Shown: piece after piece, positions 44,748 to 55,309 of the stretch
Layout of the letters: every line of letters starts with the position of its first letter
Position numbering within the stretch: position 1 is the first letter of the stretch
Source of the DNA: Marinobacter salarius
Lineage (GTDB): Bacteria; Pseudomonadota; Gammaproteobacteria; Pseudomonadales; Oleiphilaceae
Assembly (NCBI GenBank): GCA_000831005.1
Contig: CP007152.1
Location: 3,534,001-3,598,000, forward strand
DNA length: 64,000 bases
Direction: 5' to 3'
Position numbers and translations under genes: made by a program
The notes under the pieces: model-generated
What the model saw: the letters and a program-made list of their open reading frames with translations, nothing else
Told to the model about the DNA's origin: nothing
Database searches by the model: none

Positions 44748-45544
44748 CAGGGCTTGATTCCCACATGCAGGGCGACCACGCCACCGGTCATGTTGTAGTA
44801 CTTGCAATTCACCAGGCCGGCCTCTTCCATCATCGCCTTGAGCGTATCCTGGTCCGGATGCATGCGGATGGACTCGGCCAGGTATTGATAGCTGTTGGAG
44901 TCGCCGGCAATCAACTGGCCCATCAGCGGCAGCGCGTTGAATGAATACACGTCATAGGCTTTGCTGAGCAGCGGATTCTTCGGTTTGGAAAACTCCAGTA
45001 CCATTACCTTGCCACCAGGTTTCAGCACCCGCGTCATGTCCCGCAGGGCCTGGTCCTTGTCGGTAACGTTGCGCAGGCCAAAGGCAATGCTCACAGCGTT
45101 GAAGCTGTTGTCCGGGAAGGGGAGGTGTTCGGCATCCGCCTGCACGTATTCGATGTTGCCGGCGTAGCCTCGGTCCATCAGCCGGCCCCGGCCAACCTGA
45201 AGCATGGACGCATTGATGTCGGCCAGCACAACCTTGCCGGTTGGGCCGACCAGGTCCGAGAACTTCATGGTCAGGTCGCCGGTACCCCCGGCAATATCCA
45301 GCACCTGGTGCCCCTTGCGGACGCCGGAAAGCTCAATGGTAAAACGCTTCCAGAGGCGGTGGATTCCCATGGACATGAGGTCGTTCATCAGGTCGTACTT
45401 GCCGGCCACGGAATGGAACACGTCAGCGACCTGACCCGCTTTCTGGCTTTTCGGCACGTTGCGAAAGCCAAAATGGGTAACGTCGTCTTTAGGTGTTTCC
45501 GCCTGCGGCTGGTCGGTAGACGGTTGTTGCTCGCTCATGGGCAT
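44747..45544 (-). CDS. ubiE: Ubiquinone/menaquinone C-methyltransferase UbiE
   Basis: SAM-dependent C-methyltransferase for ubiquinone and menaquinone. Motif I (VLDIAGGTGDLTMKF), VVLADINASML, YVQADAEHLPFPDNSFNAVSIAFGLRNV (landmarks DAEHLPFPDNSF and IAFGLRNVTD) and the C-terminal YNMTGGVVALHVGIKP are all present. The start is at 45544 or at the second Met (45538). It is 265 residues with a ragged, hydrophilic N-terminus typical of Marinobacter-type homologues. First gene of ubiE-ubiJ-ubiB. Confidence 0.96.
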   Translation of the reverse strand: MPMSEQQPSTDQPQAETPKDDVTHFGFRNVPKSQKAGQVADVFHSVAGKYDLMNDLMSMGIHRLWKRFTIELSGVRKGHQVLDIAGGTGDLTMKFSDLVGPTGKVVLADINASMLQVGRGRLMDRGYAGNIEYVQADAEHLPFPDNSFNAVSIAFGLRNVTDKDQALRDMTRVLKPGGKVMVLEFSKPKNPLLSKAYDVYSFNALPLMGQLIAGDSNSYQYLAESIRMHPDQDTLKAMMEEAGLVNCKYYNMTGGVVALHVGIKP

Positions 45545-45652
45545 GTCCTGTCAGAATCTGAACCCCGTATTCTAACGCTTGCGGGGGTGGCTACAAGTTT
45601 AATGCCGCCTTACACTATAAATCGCGCCCGAAATCCTGGAGATATCCGTTTC

Positions 45653-45931
45653 ATGTCAACAATTGATGTACGCCGCACTCATTCCCTCGACAAAGAGCAC
45701 GCCCGCCAGGCGGCGGAAACCCTGGCTGAGGATCTGTCAAAGCAGTTTGATGTGAACTATCAGTGGGAAGGGGATCATCTCAAGTTCAAACGCAGCGGCG
45801 TGAAAGGCCAGTTGGAAATCACCGATAGCAATCTCCATGTTCACCTGGAACTGGGCATGATGCTGCGGCCGTTCAAATCGCGTATTGAGCAGGAAATCCA
45901 CTCCCAGCTTGATCAGATTCTGAAGGCCTGA
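45653..45931 (+). CDS. Polyhydroxyalkanoic acid system family protein
   Basis: A 92-residue cytoplasmic protein of the PHA granule-region family (PF09650 type). ATG 45653 opens with STIDVRRTHSLDKEHARQAAETLAEDL, whose RxHSLxxxxAR pattern is characteristic, followed by VNYQWEGDHLKFKRSGVKGQLEI and LELGMMLRPFKSRIEQEI. It diverges from ubiE. Such genes often lie near PHA or storage-lipid genes, but no PHA synthase is seen here. The role is probably stabilising granule proteins, from family knowledge only. Confidence 0.85.
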   Translation: MSTIDVRRTHSLDKEHARQAAETLAEDLSKQFDVNYQWEGDHLKFKRSGVKGQLEITDSNLHVHLELGMMLRPFKSRIEQEIHSQLDQILKA

Positions 45932-45946
45932 GTTCCCCCTATTTCG

Positions 45947-46693
45947 TTAAAGGTCACTCGGTAGCTCAAACGGTTTCGGGTGGCCGTCCAGGATGTTCTT
46001 CATGACCCGCTTCTCTCGCGTGACCAGCCGGTCAATCAGTAGGTCTACATTGTCCATTTTACGGAACGCGGAATAGCCCCGGTGCAGGAAACTGTGCAGA
46101 TCGCTGAGGCCCGCCATCTCGGCCGGTGCCCGGCTCATTGAAAGCAGCCAGCCAAGGGTGCGGTTGCGGACATAGCGGTCGAGCTGGTGCCCCACCTCAG
46201 CCACCAGGGTAATCTGCCGTTCCCGTTGTTCCAGTTGCTGGCTGCTGCGAAAGATCTGGCAGTAGGCGTCGCTGGAAAGTTCGCTGGGAGAAAGGCCGCT
46301 CGAATGGCAGAGTTCGGCCAGCTCCAGGTCCAGCCGTTGGGTAATCAGGTTCAACTCCACCAGCGGCGAAGGTGTCCAGCAGGTTGTCCGGGAGCCACTT
46401 CACCATCTTCGGGAATACGCGGTCGATGTTGTCGTCGCGTTGGGTCATGCCGGCGGGGGCGTAGAGGTCCGTCAGCAGGAATTCCAGGCCGGTGTGGTAG
46501 CCGGGGTGTTGGTAGAGGTCCGCGTGGGTGCCTTCAGGCGCTCCGCCTGCCAGTCCGCTATCCGGAAGGTGTGTTCCAGCAGGGAGTGGGTGGCTTTGTA
46601 CTGGCGGAAGTCGTGGTAGTCCAGCAGCAATTGCTGCAACCGTCGCGCGCTGTCGGAATGGGTTGGGGTAGCGACTAGGCGCTCACGATACAT
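45947..46693 (-). CDS. FFLEELY-motif-type protein (two frameshifts)
   Basis: One gene split over three frames. From ATG 46693 the first segment (RLQQLLLDYHDFRQYKATHSLLEHTFRIADWQAERLKA, landmarks DYHDFRQYKATH) ends near 46527 with a lost base. The next frame reads GLEFLLTDLYAPAGMTQRDDNIDRVFPKM (landmarks LEFLLTDLYAP), which corresponds to the FFLEELY motif. Near 46370 one extra base (or two lost) shifts to the third frame (VELNLITQRLDLELAELCHSSG). Repaired length is about 249 residues: soluble, helical, with no known function. Family assignment rests on the motif and genus context. Confidence 0.65.
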
Positions 46694-46766
46694 GGGTGTG
46701 TGGCTCCACTGGACCTGCAACAGAAACGCGCCAGTTTAGCGGAGCCGGGGCTCGAGTGCAGCTGTG

Positions 46767-47690
46767 CTAACCCTGGGCCGTCGCCGGCAGGCTCTCAAAT
46801 CCCGGCACCCATTCCTTGCTGTCGAGTGTAATAAAGTGGCTGGGAGCCTCGGTTTCGACAATCCGCATGGTGGTCGGGCTTTGGCGTGCACTGGCCAACA
46901 TGGCCTGTCGGTCCAGTATTCGGTCCACAGCCGGTATCAGGAAGGTGCCGTAACGAACCTTGCTGTACACGCTGGTGTCTGTCCTCTCCATCCAGGCCAT
47001 CAGGTTCTCTATGTTGCGAACAATGGTCAGGTGGTCCTTGGTGGCGGAAAACAGTTTGCCCAGCAGCTGCTTCTTGCGTGGGTTCATTTTGCCGAAGAAG
47101 GTTTGACCATAGGCGGATGAGGGAGCGCTGTTTATCAGGCGAATCAGCCAGGGCCACATGCCATGGCTCACCGGCTCCAGTACCGCCGTTACCAGGGCAG
47201 AAAGACGCCCCTGGGGCAGAACGGGTGCTTCCAGCACCAATTCCACGTTTTCATACAGTTCCGGCCATTGATTGATGGCCTCAAGGATGACGGCGCCGCC
47301 GCGAGAATGGCCATGTACGCGGATGTTGTCGGTGCTGGGCAGGTTCGCCAGGGCCTGGTTGAGAATACAGGCGTCGTACTCGATAGTGCCGTCGAGGTGT
47401 TTGATAGGCACTTCCCAGTCCGGTGCTTCGGGCGTTACGCCGTTTACGGGAATGTGATAGTTGCTGCAGGTCAGCAGGATCAGTTCGGTGGTTGGTGCTT
47501 CGTAGGCCTGGGTGAAGTAGCAGTGATTTTCCAGAAAACCGTGGACGCCAATAACGGTCTGTTCGGCCTCGCCGCTGTGATTGCGGACGGACACGGCGCC
47601 TGTGCCGACGCGGAAGACTCGCCCTGAGAACATCTCCGAGTAAGCGCTATCGATCGGTTTTATCAGTTTTCGTACATGGCTCGCTTTCAT
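46767..47690 (-). CDS. Alpha/beta hydrolase
   Basis: A 307-residue cytoplasmic hydrolase without signal peptide. The oxyanion strand is IGVHGFLENHCYF, and the nucleophile elbow is HGHSRGGAVILEA (GxSxG, Ser near residue 127). A downstream Asp and a His near the C-terminus (APSHFITLD) can complete the triad. A cap region rich in Leu/Ala (LSALVTAVLEPVSHGMWPWLIRL) suggests a hydrophobic substrate such as an ester or acylglycerol. Its location beside the wax ester synthase fits a storage-lipid role, but that is inference. Confidence 0.82.
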   Translation of the reverse strand: MKASHVRKLIKPIDSAYSEMFSGRVFRVGTGAVSVRNHSGEAEQTVIGVHGFLENHCYFTQAYEAPTTELILLTCSNYHIPVNGVTPEAPDWEVPIKHLDGTIEYDACILNQALANLPSTDNIRVHGHSRGGAVILEAINQWPELYENVELVLEAPVLPQGRLSALVTAVLEPVSHGMWPWLIRLINSAPSSAYGQTFFGKMNPRKKQLLGKLFSATKDHLTIVRNIENLMAWMERTDTSVYSKVRYGTFLIPAVDRILDRQAMLASARQSPTTMRIVETEAPSHFITLDSKEWVPGFESLPATAQG

Positions 47691-48033
47691 GACTGCTCTC
47701 CTTCAGCACCTGATGCCTGCCTTTTATTGGTCTTTATGGGCGCTGGTACATTCAGTTGTACCGATTTCTGCCACCGCAGGTATTGGCACTGATTACTGTT
47801 TTTACGCTCAGTCAGGGCCAATAGACGTTTGGCGAACAGTGCGTAAAGGCACGTGTAGTGCCTAATAACCATTTCATCAAGCCTTATTCCCAGTATAGGG
47901 GTGAAAGGTTACTTCCGTGTAACTTTTTGTAACTACGTGACGCCGACAGCCTTATGGAGCCTTCAGGGCTTGTCTGGCACAATGCGGGGTCAACTTTCCA
48001 TTTCTTGCAGCATTTATCCGGGGACAGACAGGT
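47691..48033. other. Divergent promoter region
   Basis: About 340 bases between the divergent hydrolase and wax ester synthase genes. No credible gene, RNA or strong hairpin was seen. It should hold the promoters of both genes, but no unambiguous -35/-10 pair stands out. Confidence 0.5.
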
Positions 48034-49427
48034 TTGAGTCAAAAGGAATCGCATCTGCTGTTGCCTGTGGACTCGGCCTGGCTGGCTCTTGAGCGGCCCG
48101 AAAACCCCATGACGATTACCGTTATGTTGCGGGTGGAAGGGCTCACGGAAGCCCGGTTGCTGGAATTCCTGCGTATTTACTGGCTTGCCTGGGAGCGTTT
48201 TCGCTATATGCCGGTTCGCCGCGCCCCTGGCTGGTGGTGGGAAGAGGACCCGGTATTTTCGCTCCACCACCACCTGCAGGTGGTCGGCGGCGAGCTGGAC
48301 CGGCAGGCCTTGCAGGACTGGGTGTCAGCCCGGTTGAACCAGCCATTGCCCACGTACCGTCCGCTCTGGAAATTCTGGTTGCTTCCCGATGCCGAGGGCG
48401 GCGCCGTACTCCTTTTGCGCATGCACCACTGCTACGCCGACGGGCTCTCCCTGCAGGCATATTTGACCGGTTGTGCCCGCCGTCGCCGCAACAGGCGCCG
48501 GTGCTTTACGGCGCGGCGGAACAGGCGGACATGGGGCGTTGGGGAAGAGCCGCCAATGCCTGGCTGCGTGAGCTGACGGCCAGTGAGTGGCCGCGGGAAG
48601 AGGCGGGTCCGGGGGGCGATATTCCCCGCAACGGTGGCACCGCCGGTCGCAATGCTCTGGAGCGGGCGACCTGGAAAAGTGTCAAGCTGGTCAATGAGCT
48701 CAGCCAGTTCCTGGTAGAGCCGGAAGATACGGACTCCTCCCTAAAGCGGTCGCTATTGGGGCGTCGCCAGTGCCGCTGGTCGCAACCCGTGGCGCTTGAA
48801 CGTTTTCGCCGGATTGCCACGCTTACCAGCGTTACCATCAACGATGTGTTACTCAGTTGCGTGGCATCTGCGGTCCGCAATCGGCTTGTCGCGGACGATA
48901 CTGATATGGACGAGGCGGTGCTTCACGCGGCGGTGCCAGTGGATATCCGCAACCGCCTGCCGGAAGGGGTAAAGCCGGAGCCCGGTACTCTGGGCAACTA
49001 TTTCGGGACCGTGTTCGTGCCGTTGCCGGTGGACGGTGAAAGTTCCCTGGAGCGGCTGTTCCGCATCAAGCATGAAACCCGCAAGCTCAAGAAAAGCTGG
49101 CAGCCCGGTCTGTCCTGGGCGCTGACGGGCAGCGCACCGCTGATTCCCGAAGCCTGGCGCCAACCCGTGGCGGATCTGTTCTACCGCAAGGCCAGTGCGG
49201 TGGTGTCCAATGTTCCCGGCACTCGTGAGCAACGCTACCTGGCCGGCTGCCGCATTTTGGAACAGATGTTCTGGGTACCCCAGGCCGGGGATATCGGGCT
49301 TGGCGTCAGCATTGTCAGCTACGCCGGTCAGGTCCAGTTTGGCGTGGTGGCCGATGAGGCGGTCATGGCCGATCCCGAGTGCTTCCTGGATGACTGCCTG
49401 CAAGAGTTGGAATGCTTTCCCCTCTGA
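48034..49427 (+). CDS. Wax ester synthase/diacylglycerol acyltransferase (one frameshift)
   Basis: WS/DGAT enzyme that esterifies fatty alcohols or diacylglycerol with acyl-CoA for storage lipid. The TTG at 48034 starts SQKESHLLLPVDSAWLALERPENPM, with the family's PxDxxWL start motif. The catalytic HHxxxDG motif is present as MHHCYADGLSL near residue 130. One base is lost near 48461 (CAGGCATATTT); the remainder follows one frame over, with TINDVLLSCVASAVRNRL, VPVDIRNRLPEG, NYFGTVFVPLP (the ND-type motif region) and AVVSNVPGTREQRYLAGCRI. Corrected length is about 465 residues. Marinobacter species commonly encode such enzymes. Confidence 0.88.
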
Positions 49428-49609
49428 CGGGTAGTAGTTCCAAAGTTCTGTTTTCATAGCCTCCTAAAAGATCAGAAAACCTGCCCCCTTGGCGCATTTT
49501 CCACCCCCGCTGCTTCGCCGACCATTGAATTCAGGCGAAAGAATGCGCCTGAGACACGGGTAACCACCCGCTGCTCAACACCCAGATTCAATAAAAACCG
49601 GGGGAGTTT

Positions 49610-50711
49610 ATGAACAACAACAATTTCCGAAAGTCAGGGCTGGCCATCGCGATGTTGGTGCGATGTCGGTCAGTGCCGGCGCAAACGCGGCAATCGAAGT
49701 GTACAACGAAGACGGAACCAGCTTTTCCGTGGACGGCTATTTCAACGCCTTCTACGTTAACCGTGACGACAAGCTGAACGACACTCGCAATTCCGACGTG
49801 AAAATGGGGTTCCTGCCCAATACGATCGGTTTCAACTTCAGTAAGGAAATGGGCGACCTGACTCTGGGTGGCCGGTCTTCGTTCTGGTCCACCATCAACG
49901 ACAGCTGCAGTCACCGACGGATACCGCTATCGATGTGCGCCAGCTGTACGCCACGGTAGACGGTTCTTTCGGTCAGGTGCTGATTGGTAAGGACTTTGGT
50001 CTTTACGCCCGCTCTAACATCTTCCTGGACGAAATCCTGATGGGCTTCGGTTCTCCGGGTGCGGCAACCGGCGTTTCTTTTGGCAATATCCGCACTGGGT
50101 ACCCTTACCCTAATCCATCGGCACAGATTACCTATCGGACCCCGGATATGGGCGGCTTGAAGGTGGCCGCTGGTATTTTTGAGCCTGCCAATACCACGCC
50201 GGGTGCGGAGTCGGAACAGTCCGAGCCGCGTTTTGAGGCAGAGGTTACCTACAGTGCGGATTTGAATGGCCTGGCGTTGACAGGCTGGGTAAATGGTCGC
50301 CATCAGAGCTCCGAGAATGCAACCACCGAAGTGGACAGCCAAGGCCTTGGTTACGGTCTTAAAGCGTCCGTTGCAGGGCTGTCGCTCACGGCCTCCGGCT
50401 TCACCTCTGAGGGCGACGTTCCTGTATTGCTGACCGATGCGGCCCTGACTTCGGAAGAGGACGCCGACGGCTACCTGCTCCAGGGATCCTATACCCTTGG
50501 CGCCAATCGCCTGGTGTTGTCCTACGGTGAAACAGACTCTGACCAGGGTGATTTCGAAACAGAGAACACCTCAGTCGCGGTCTTCCATGATGTAAACAGC
50601 AACTTCAAGCTGGTTGCCGAATACAACATGTTTGAGCAGACCACGAAGTCCACCGGCGCGGATGCAGCAGAGTTTGACACCCTGGCGCTGGGTGCTGTGA
50701 TCACGTTCTGA
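49610..50711 (+). CDS. Gram-negative porin (two frameshifts)
   Basis: Outer-membrane porin. From ATG 49610 a signal peptide begins (NNNNFRKSGLAIAM), one base is lost near 49655, and the signal region continues SVSAGANAAIEVYNEDGTSF. A second loss near 49905 joins TLGGRSSFWSTINDS to DVRQLYATVDGSFGQVLIGKDFGLYARSNIFLDEI (landmarks GSFGQVLIGKDFGLYAR), the porin constriction-strand signature. The barrel ends with DTLALGAVITF and a terminal Phe. Repaired length is about 367 residues. It resembles general or short-chain-substrate porins near PQQ and alcohol-oxidation genes. The substrate is unknown. Confidence 0.85.
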
Positions 50712-50721
50712 GTGTTTGAAG

Positions 50722-50761
50722 AGAGCCCCAGCACCGGCAAGGATTCCCGGCGCCGGGGCCT
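50722..50761 (+). terminator. Hairpin after the porin gene
   Basis: GCCCCAGCACCGG and CCGGCGCCGGGGC pair around a CAAGGATTC loop with two mismatches. No T-run follows, so it may instead be an RNA-stabilising hairpin. Confidence 0.45.
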
Positions 50762-50843
50762 CGAACTTAAGACTAAAGTGCCGGTTTGCTTTCCCGCAAA
50801 TCGGCAGCGCCAGCAGGCATTGATTCAGGAGGGTTTTTAATCA

Positions 50844-52123
50844 ATGGCTTACGATCATTTTGGCGCGCCAATTAAAAGCACTGAAGTCGCATTGGCTCCG
50901 TTTGCGGATTCCGTAGAATCGAGTGAAAGCCACTCGGTTTCGGAGCGCGTACCCATGAAACCCGTTACCACGCTGCCTGCCGTTCGGGTAGCCAGCTCCC
51001 ATGTTCGTGATCCGATGCTGGCCGCCACCAACCTTGCCAGCGAGCTCAGTCATGAACACCTCGGATGTGTCCTGTTTTTCTGTTCCGCTGAATACGATCT
51101 TGGTCGTTTGGGCATTGCCCTTGAACACGTCTTTGACGGCGTGCGGGTCAGTGGTTGTACATCTGCAGGGGAAATAACACCGGATGGTTACGGCCGGGGG
51201 TGTATTACCGCCATTGGTTTCGACCGGCGTTACTTTTCCATTGAATGCGCCTGATCAGTGAGCTTGAGCATTTCACCCTTCACGACGCCCAGGGGGTCAT
51301 TGATGGCTTGCTGTCCACCTGCCGTGATGCCGGCCTGGCTTCAGTCAAGGGCAACACCTTTGCTATAACGCTGCTGGATGGGCTGTCGAGCCGGGAAGAA
51401 CTGGTGCTGGCAACACTGAATGCCGCGCTCGGCACCATTCCTCAATTTGGCGGTTCTGCTGGCGACGACGAGCGTCTGGCCAATACCCACGTGTTTTTCG
51501 AGGGCCGCTTCCACACCGGGGCTGCCACGGTGATGCTGGTTAATACGCCATTGGACTTCCGAGTGTTTTCCACGCACCACATGCAAGCTCGCGAAGAAAA
51601 GCTGGTGGTTACTCACGCGGATGCGAAGAGCCGGACCGTCTATGAGTTGAACGCGGAACCGGCAGCGGAAGCCTACGCCCGCGCAGTAGGCGTAGCGGTG
51701 GAAGAGCTTGACCGCAAGGTGTTCGCGCTGCGACCGATGGGCGTGCGGATCGGGGGGCACTATTTCGTGCGCTCGGTGCAGCGGGTGAACGCCGACAGAA
51801 GCCTGACTTTCTATTGCGCGGTGGAAACCGGCATCGTGATGACCGCCATGGAGCCGGGCTCGCTCCTCGAGAGTGTACGCAAGCAAATTGAGGCCTCCGA
51901 GCGGGTCGTGGGCCCGCCACTGGTAACCATCGGCTGCGACTGCTTTCTTCGTCGTCTGGAGGCGGAGTTCACCGGCGTGGTGGATGAAGTGTCAGATTTC
52001 CTTCGCCATCACAAGGTTATTGGCTTCAATACCTATGGTGAGCAGTTCGACGGTATGCATATCAATCAGACGTTTACGGGGGTGGTGATTGGTCAGCCCG
52101 ATGCCGGTTACAGTCACAACTGA
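50844..52123 (+). CDS. FIST-domain sensory protein (one frameshift)
   Basis: FIST N and FIST C domains, predicted intracellular small-ligand sensors tied to signal transduction. ATG 50844 has an AGGAGGG site. FIST_N includes HLGCVLFFCSAEYDLGRLG and VSGCTSAGEITPDGYGRGCI. The frame ends at FSIECA near 51250 and continues with LISELEHFTLHD one frame away (one C lost in GCGCCTGAT). FIST_C has the GFNTYGEQFDGMHINQTFTGVVIG end. Repaired length is about 427 residues. It overlaps the hybrid kinase, so the two probably act together, with FIST as the input module. Confidence 0.88.
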
Positions 52124-54361
52124 GGCTGGTCCCGAAGACCACAGGGATCAGCGGATTGCCGAGCTGGAGGCGGAGAATGAACGCCTCCGAAAGATAAGGG
52201 ATGCCCTGATTGTCCGGGTTGAATCCGGCTCGGCCCACAAACCCGAACCCTATGCGGCATTTGAACACTCGGTGGTTCTGGCGGAGCAGGTGCGGGAACG
52301 TACGGAAGCGCTCAACCAAACCATGGATGAGCTCAAGCACAGCAACAAGGCCCTGAACAGGGCCCGCGAAGAGGCTGAAACCACGCGCCAGCGTCTGGCA
52401 GACGCTATCGAAAGCATTGCTGATGGCTTTGTGCTTTTTGATCACCAGCACCGCCTTATTCAATGCAACAGCCGGTTCCGCAGTTACTGGGCCGATGCCC
52501 GGTTGGATGTTCCTCCCCCCGGCACTTCTATCGCCGACCTGAAGGGCCATGGCGATCAATTCCGCTGGTGGTCGAAGAGCATGTGAATGAGTCCTCAGAA
52601 GGGGCGGTGTTCCTGCTGTCCAATAGCCGTTGGGTGCAGATGACGGAAAGGAGCACCCGTGAGGGTGGGCTGGTTGTTCTTTACTCGGACATTACTGACG
52701 TCAAGAACAGTGAAATGGCTCGCCGAATCAAGGCGCTTGAAGAGAGCGAACGTTGGATTCGAGTGGTGACAGACCATGTGCCCGCACTCATCGCCTACGT
52801 GGGCGCGGACATGACCGTGCAGTTCTGCAACAAGGTTTATGAAGCCTGGTATGGGCGCAATGGCGAGTCGCCGCTTGGTAAACACCTGGAGAACATTCAC
52901 CAGCCTGAGCTTTACCAGAGGCTAATGCCTCATATGCAGGCTGTGCTCAGGGGTAATAGCGTTAACTTCGAATTCGAGGAAACCAACGACACCGGAGAGA
53001 CCCGCTACATGCTCCGCGCCTACGTACCAAACGTGGACGACAACGAGGAGGTTATCGGGTTCTTCGTGCTGATCCGGGACATTACCGACCGCCGCAAGAC
53101 CGCGCTGGCACTGGAGCAGGCGTACGATAATCTGGAACGGCGGGTGAAAGAACGTACCGCAGCTCTTACCGGCCTCAACAGTCAGTTGCGACAGGAAATC
53201 AGTGAGCGGGCGGCGGTGGAAGCGCGACTGCGTGACGCCAAGATGGACGCCGAGCGCGCCAACTTGTCGAAAACCAAATTTCTGGCGGCGGTCAGCCATG
53301 ATCTGCTGCAGCCACTGAATGCAGCTCGCCTGTTCACCAGTTCTTTGTTGGAGCACTCCTTCGGGCCCAAGGCCGAGGGACTGGTGCGATCGGTAAGCAC
53401 CTCCCTGGACGATGTGGAAAACCTTCTGGGCACCCTGGTGGACATTTCCAAGCTGGATGCCGGCGTGATCAAGCCGGACATCATGGCCTTCGACTTGCGG
53501 GACCTGCTCAACAACATCGCCCGTGAGTTTCGTCAGATGGCACTGGCGGAGGGGCTGACGCTGGACTTCGTGCCATCCTCGGCAATCGTGGAGTCCGACT
53601 CCCAGCTACTGGCGAGGATTCTTCGCAACTTCCTCACCAATGCCATTCGTTATACCGGCACCGGGCGCATTCTGCTGGGGTGCCGCCGGCATCGGGAGCA
53701 TGTATTGCTGCAGGTGTGGGACACCGGCCCTGGTATTCCGGAGGACAAGCTGACCGAGATTTTCCAGGAGTTCAAGCGCATTCGCCCCGCTGGCTCGCAG
53801 CCGGACAAGGGCCTTGGGCTGGGGTTGGCGATCGTCGACAAGATTTCCCGCATGCTGGGTCACGAGGTGACGGTATCCTCGATACAGGGCAAAGGCTCGG
53901 TATTCAGTGTAAAAGTGCCGGTCGGGCAGTTGTTGCCCAAACGGCCGACAGCAGATGATGACCGCGTGGTGTCAAACCATGGGGGACTGGGTGGCGCCAG
54001 GATCTGGGTGATCGATAACGACCACGCTATCTGCCAGGGCATGCAGACGTTGCTGGAAGGCTGGGATTGCCAGGTGGTTTCCGCGGTTTCTCTGGAAGAT
54101 CTTGAGCGGCAGGTGGATCCGGCCAAGTGCCCCGTGGACCTTATTCTGGCGGATTATCATCTGGACAACGACGAGAATGGAGTAGATGTGGTGGCCGAGA
54201 TCAATGGCCGCCGCCAGCGCCCGGCTCCGGTGGTCATGATTACCGCCAATTACACCAACGAGTTGAAGCAGCACATCCGCGAGCTGGGGCACGTGTTAAT
54301 GAACAAGCCTGTGAAGCCGTTGAAGTTGCGCAGTGCGCTGAACCACCTTTTGAGAGGGTGA
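52101..54361 (+). CDS. PAS-containing hybrid histidine kinase (ErcS'/NahK-like, one frameshift)
   Basis: About 753 residues, soluble. Start ATG 52101 lies inside the end of the FIST gene. An N-terminal coiled coil (RIAELEAENERLRKIRDALIVRVES) is followed by a first PAS (IADGFVLFDHQHRLIQCNSRF), broken near 52560 by one lost base; a second PAS (HVPALIAYVGADMTVQFCNKVYEAWYG); HisKA with the His in AAVSHDLLQPLNAARLF; ATPase (LLARILRNFLTNAIRYTGTGR, WDTGPGIPEDKL, KGLGLGLAIVDKI); and a receiver with Asp in DLILADYHLDNDENGVD. This architecture matches kinases controlling PQQ-dependent alcohol oxidation (ErcS') and biofilm (NahK). Confidence 0.9.
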
Positions 54362-54365
54362 TCTC

Positions 54366-55139
54366 CTACCGTTTCAGGTACTGACTGAAATCCACGTCGC
54401 TGGCCGACAGAATCGCCTGCACCCGGTTGTGAACCCCCAGCTTGCGAAGAATCGCCGAGACATGGGCTTTAACCGTGGTCTCTGCGATGTTCAGGTTGTA
54501 CGCGATCTGCTTGTTGGATTCCCCCTTGGACATGCGCTCCAGTACCAACAACTGGCGGCGGGTCAGGGAGTTCAGCAGCTCTGGTGAAATCGGGTTGTCC
54601 TCATGCCGGCTGCGGCGATGGGTGTTTTCCTTGCCGGTTCGGATGATGTCTGAAGGCAGGTAGACATTGCCGTTGAGGATCTGCTGGATGGCCTCCGTCA
54701 TCTGGGCGCGGGGAGAGGACTTGGTGATGAAACCGCAGGCACCGTAGGTAATGGCCTGCAACACCACCTGCTTGTCTTCCTCCGCCGATACAATGACTAC
54801 CGGGATGGTTGGCGCTTCGTTCCGCAAGGTAATCAGACCGTTCAAGCCGTGCATTCCCGGCATATTCAGATCCAGCAGAATCAGATCCAGATCATCGTTT
54901 TCGCGGGTAATGTCCAGGGCGCTGTCCAGGTCGGCGGTTTCAATGATCTGACTACCGCTAAAACCGGTCGATATCACGCTGCTGATGGCCTCACGAAACA
55001 GCGGGTGGTCGTCGGCAATCAATATTTTGTAGGTTGGCTCCATGGGTGGATCCACCGGTTTGTTGTCTTTATCAGGGATGGTTTCCGAAACATCATAGCG
55101 CTTTTCGGGAGAGAGTGCGGCATCGGGCTCATTCAGCAT
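54366..55139 (-). CDS. NarL/LuxR-type response regulator (ErbR/AgmR-like)
   Basis: Regulator of 257 residues from the start at 55139, which has an AGGAGG site just upstream; a shorter start at 55043 is possible. An unstructured N-terminal tail precedes the receiver (YKILIADDHPLFREAI, LDLILLDLNMPGMHGL, IPVVIVSAEED, with TKSSPRAQM replacing the usual KP motif). The C-terminal LuxR helix-turn-helix has LTRRQLLVLERMSKGESNKQIAYNLNIAETTVKAHVSAILRKLGV (landmarks GESNKQIAYNL and TVKAHVSAILRKL). It converges on the hybrid kinase and is a likely partner. Homologues control glycerol or ethanol oxidation genes. Confidence 0.9.
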   Translation of the reverse strand: MLNEPDAALSPEKRYDVSETIPDKDNKPVDPPMEPTYKILIADDHPLFREAISSVISTGFSGSQIIETADLDSALDITRENDDLDLILLDLNMPGMHGLNGLITLRNEAPTIPVVIVSAEEDKQVVLQAITYGACGFITKSSPRAQMTEAIQQILNGNVYLPSDIIRTGKENTHRRSRHEDNPISPELLNSLTRRQLLVLERMSKGESNKQIAYNLNIAETTVKAHVSAILRKLGVHNRVQAILSASDVDFSQYLKR

Positions 55140-55309
55140 GGCGGCCTCCTGGGACAGGGGATCTCCCAAGTGGGGTGTGATCCTCTGTTTATTATTGTGA
55201 TGATTGCATTACACGCTATCCGCGCCCCGGGTTGAATGCGACCATCGCACCAAAAAACAGGCACCAAAGTACTATTCTTGCCGGCCGGCGGGCTTCGTAT
55301 CGTGGAGGG

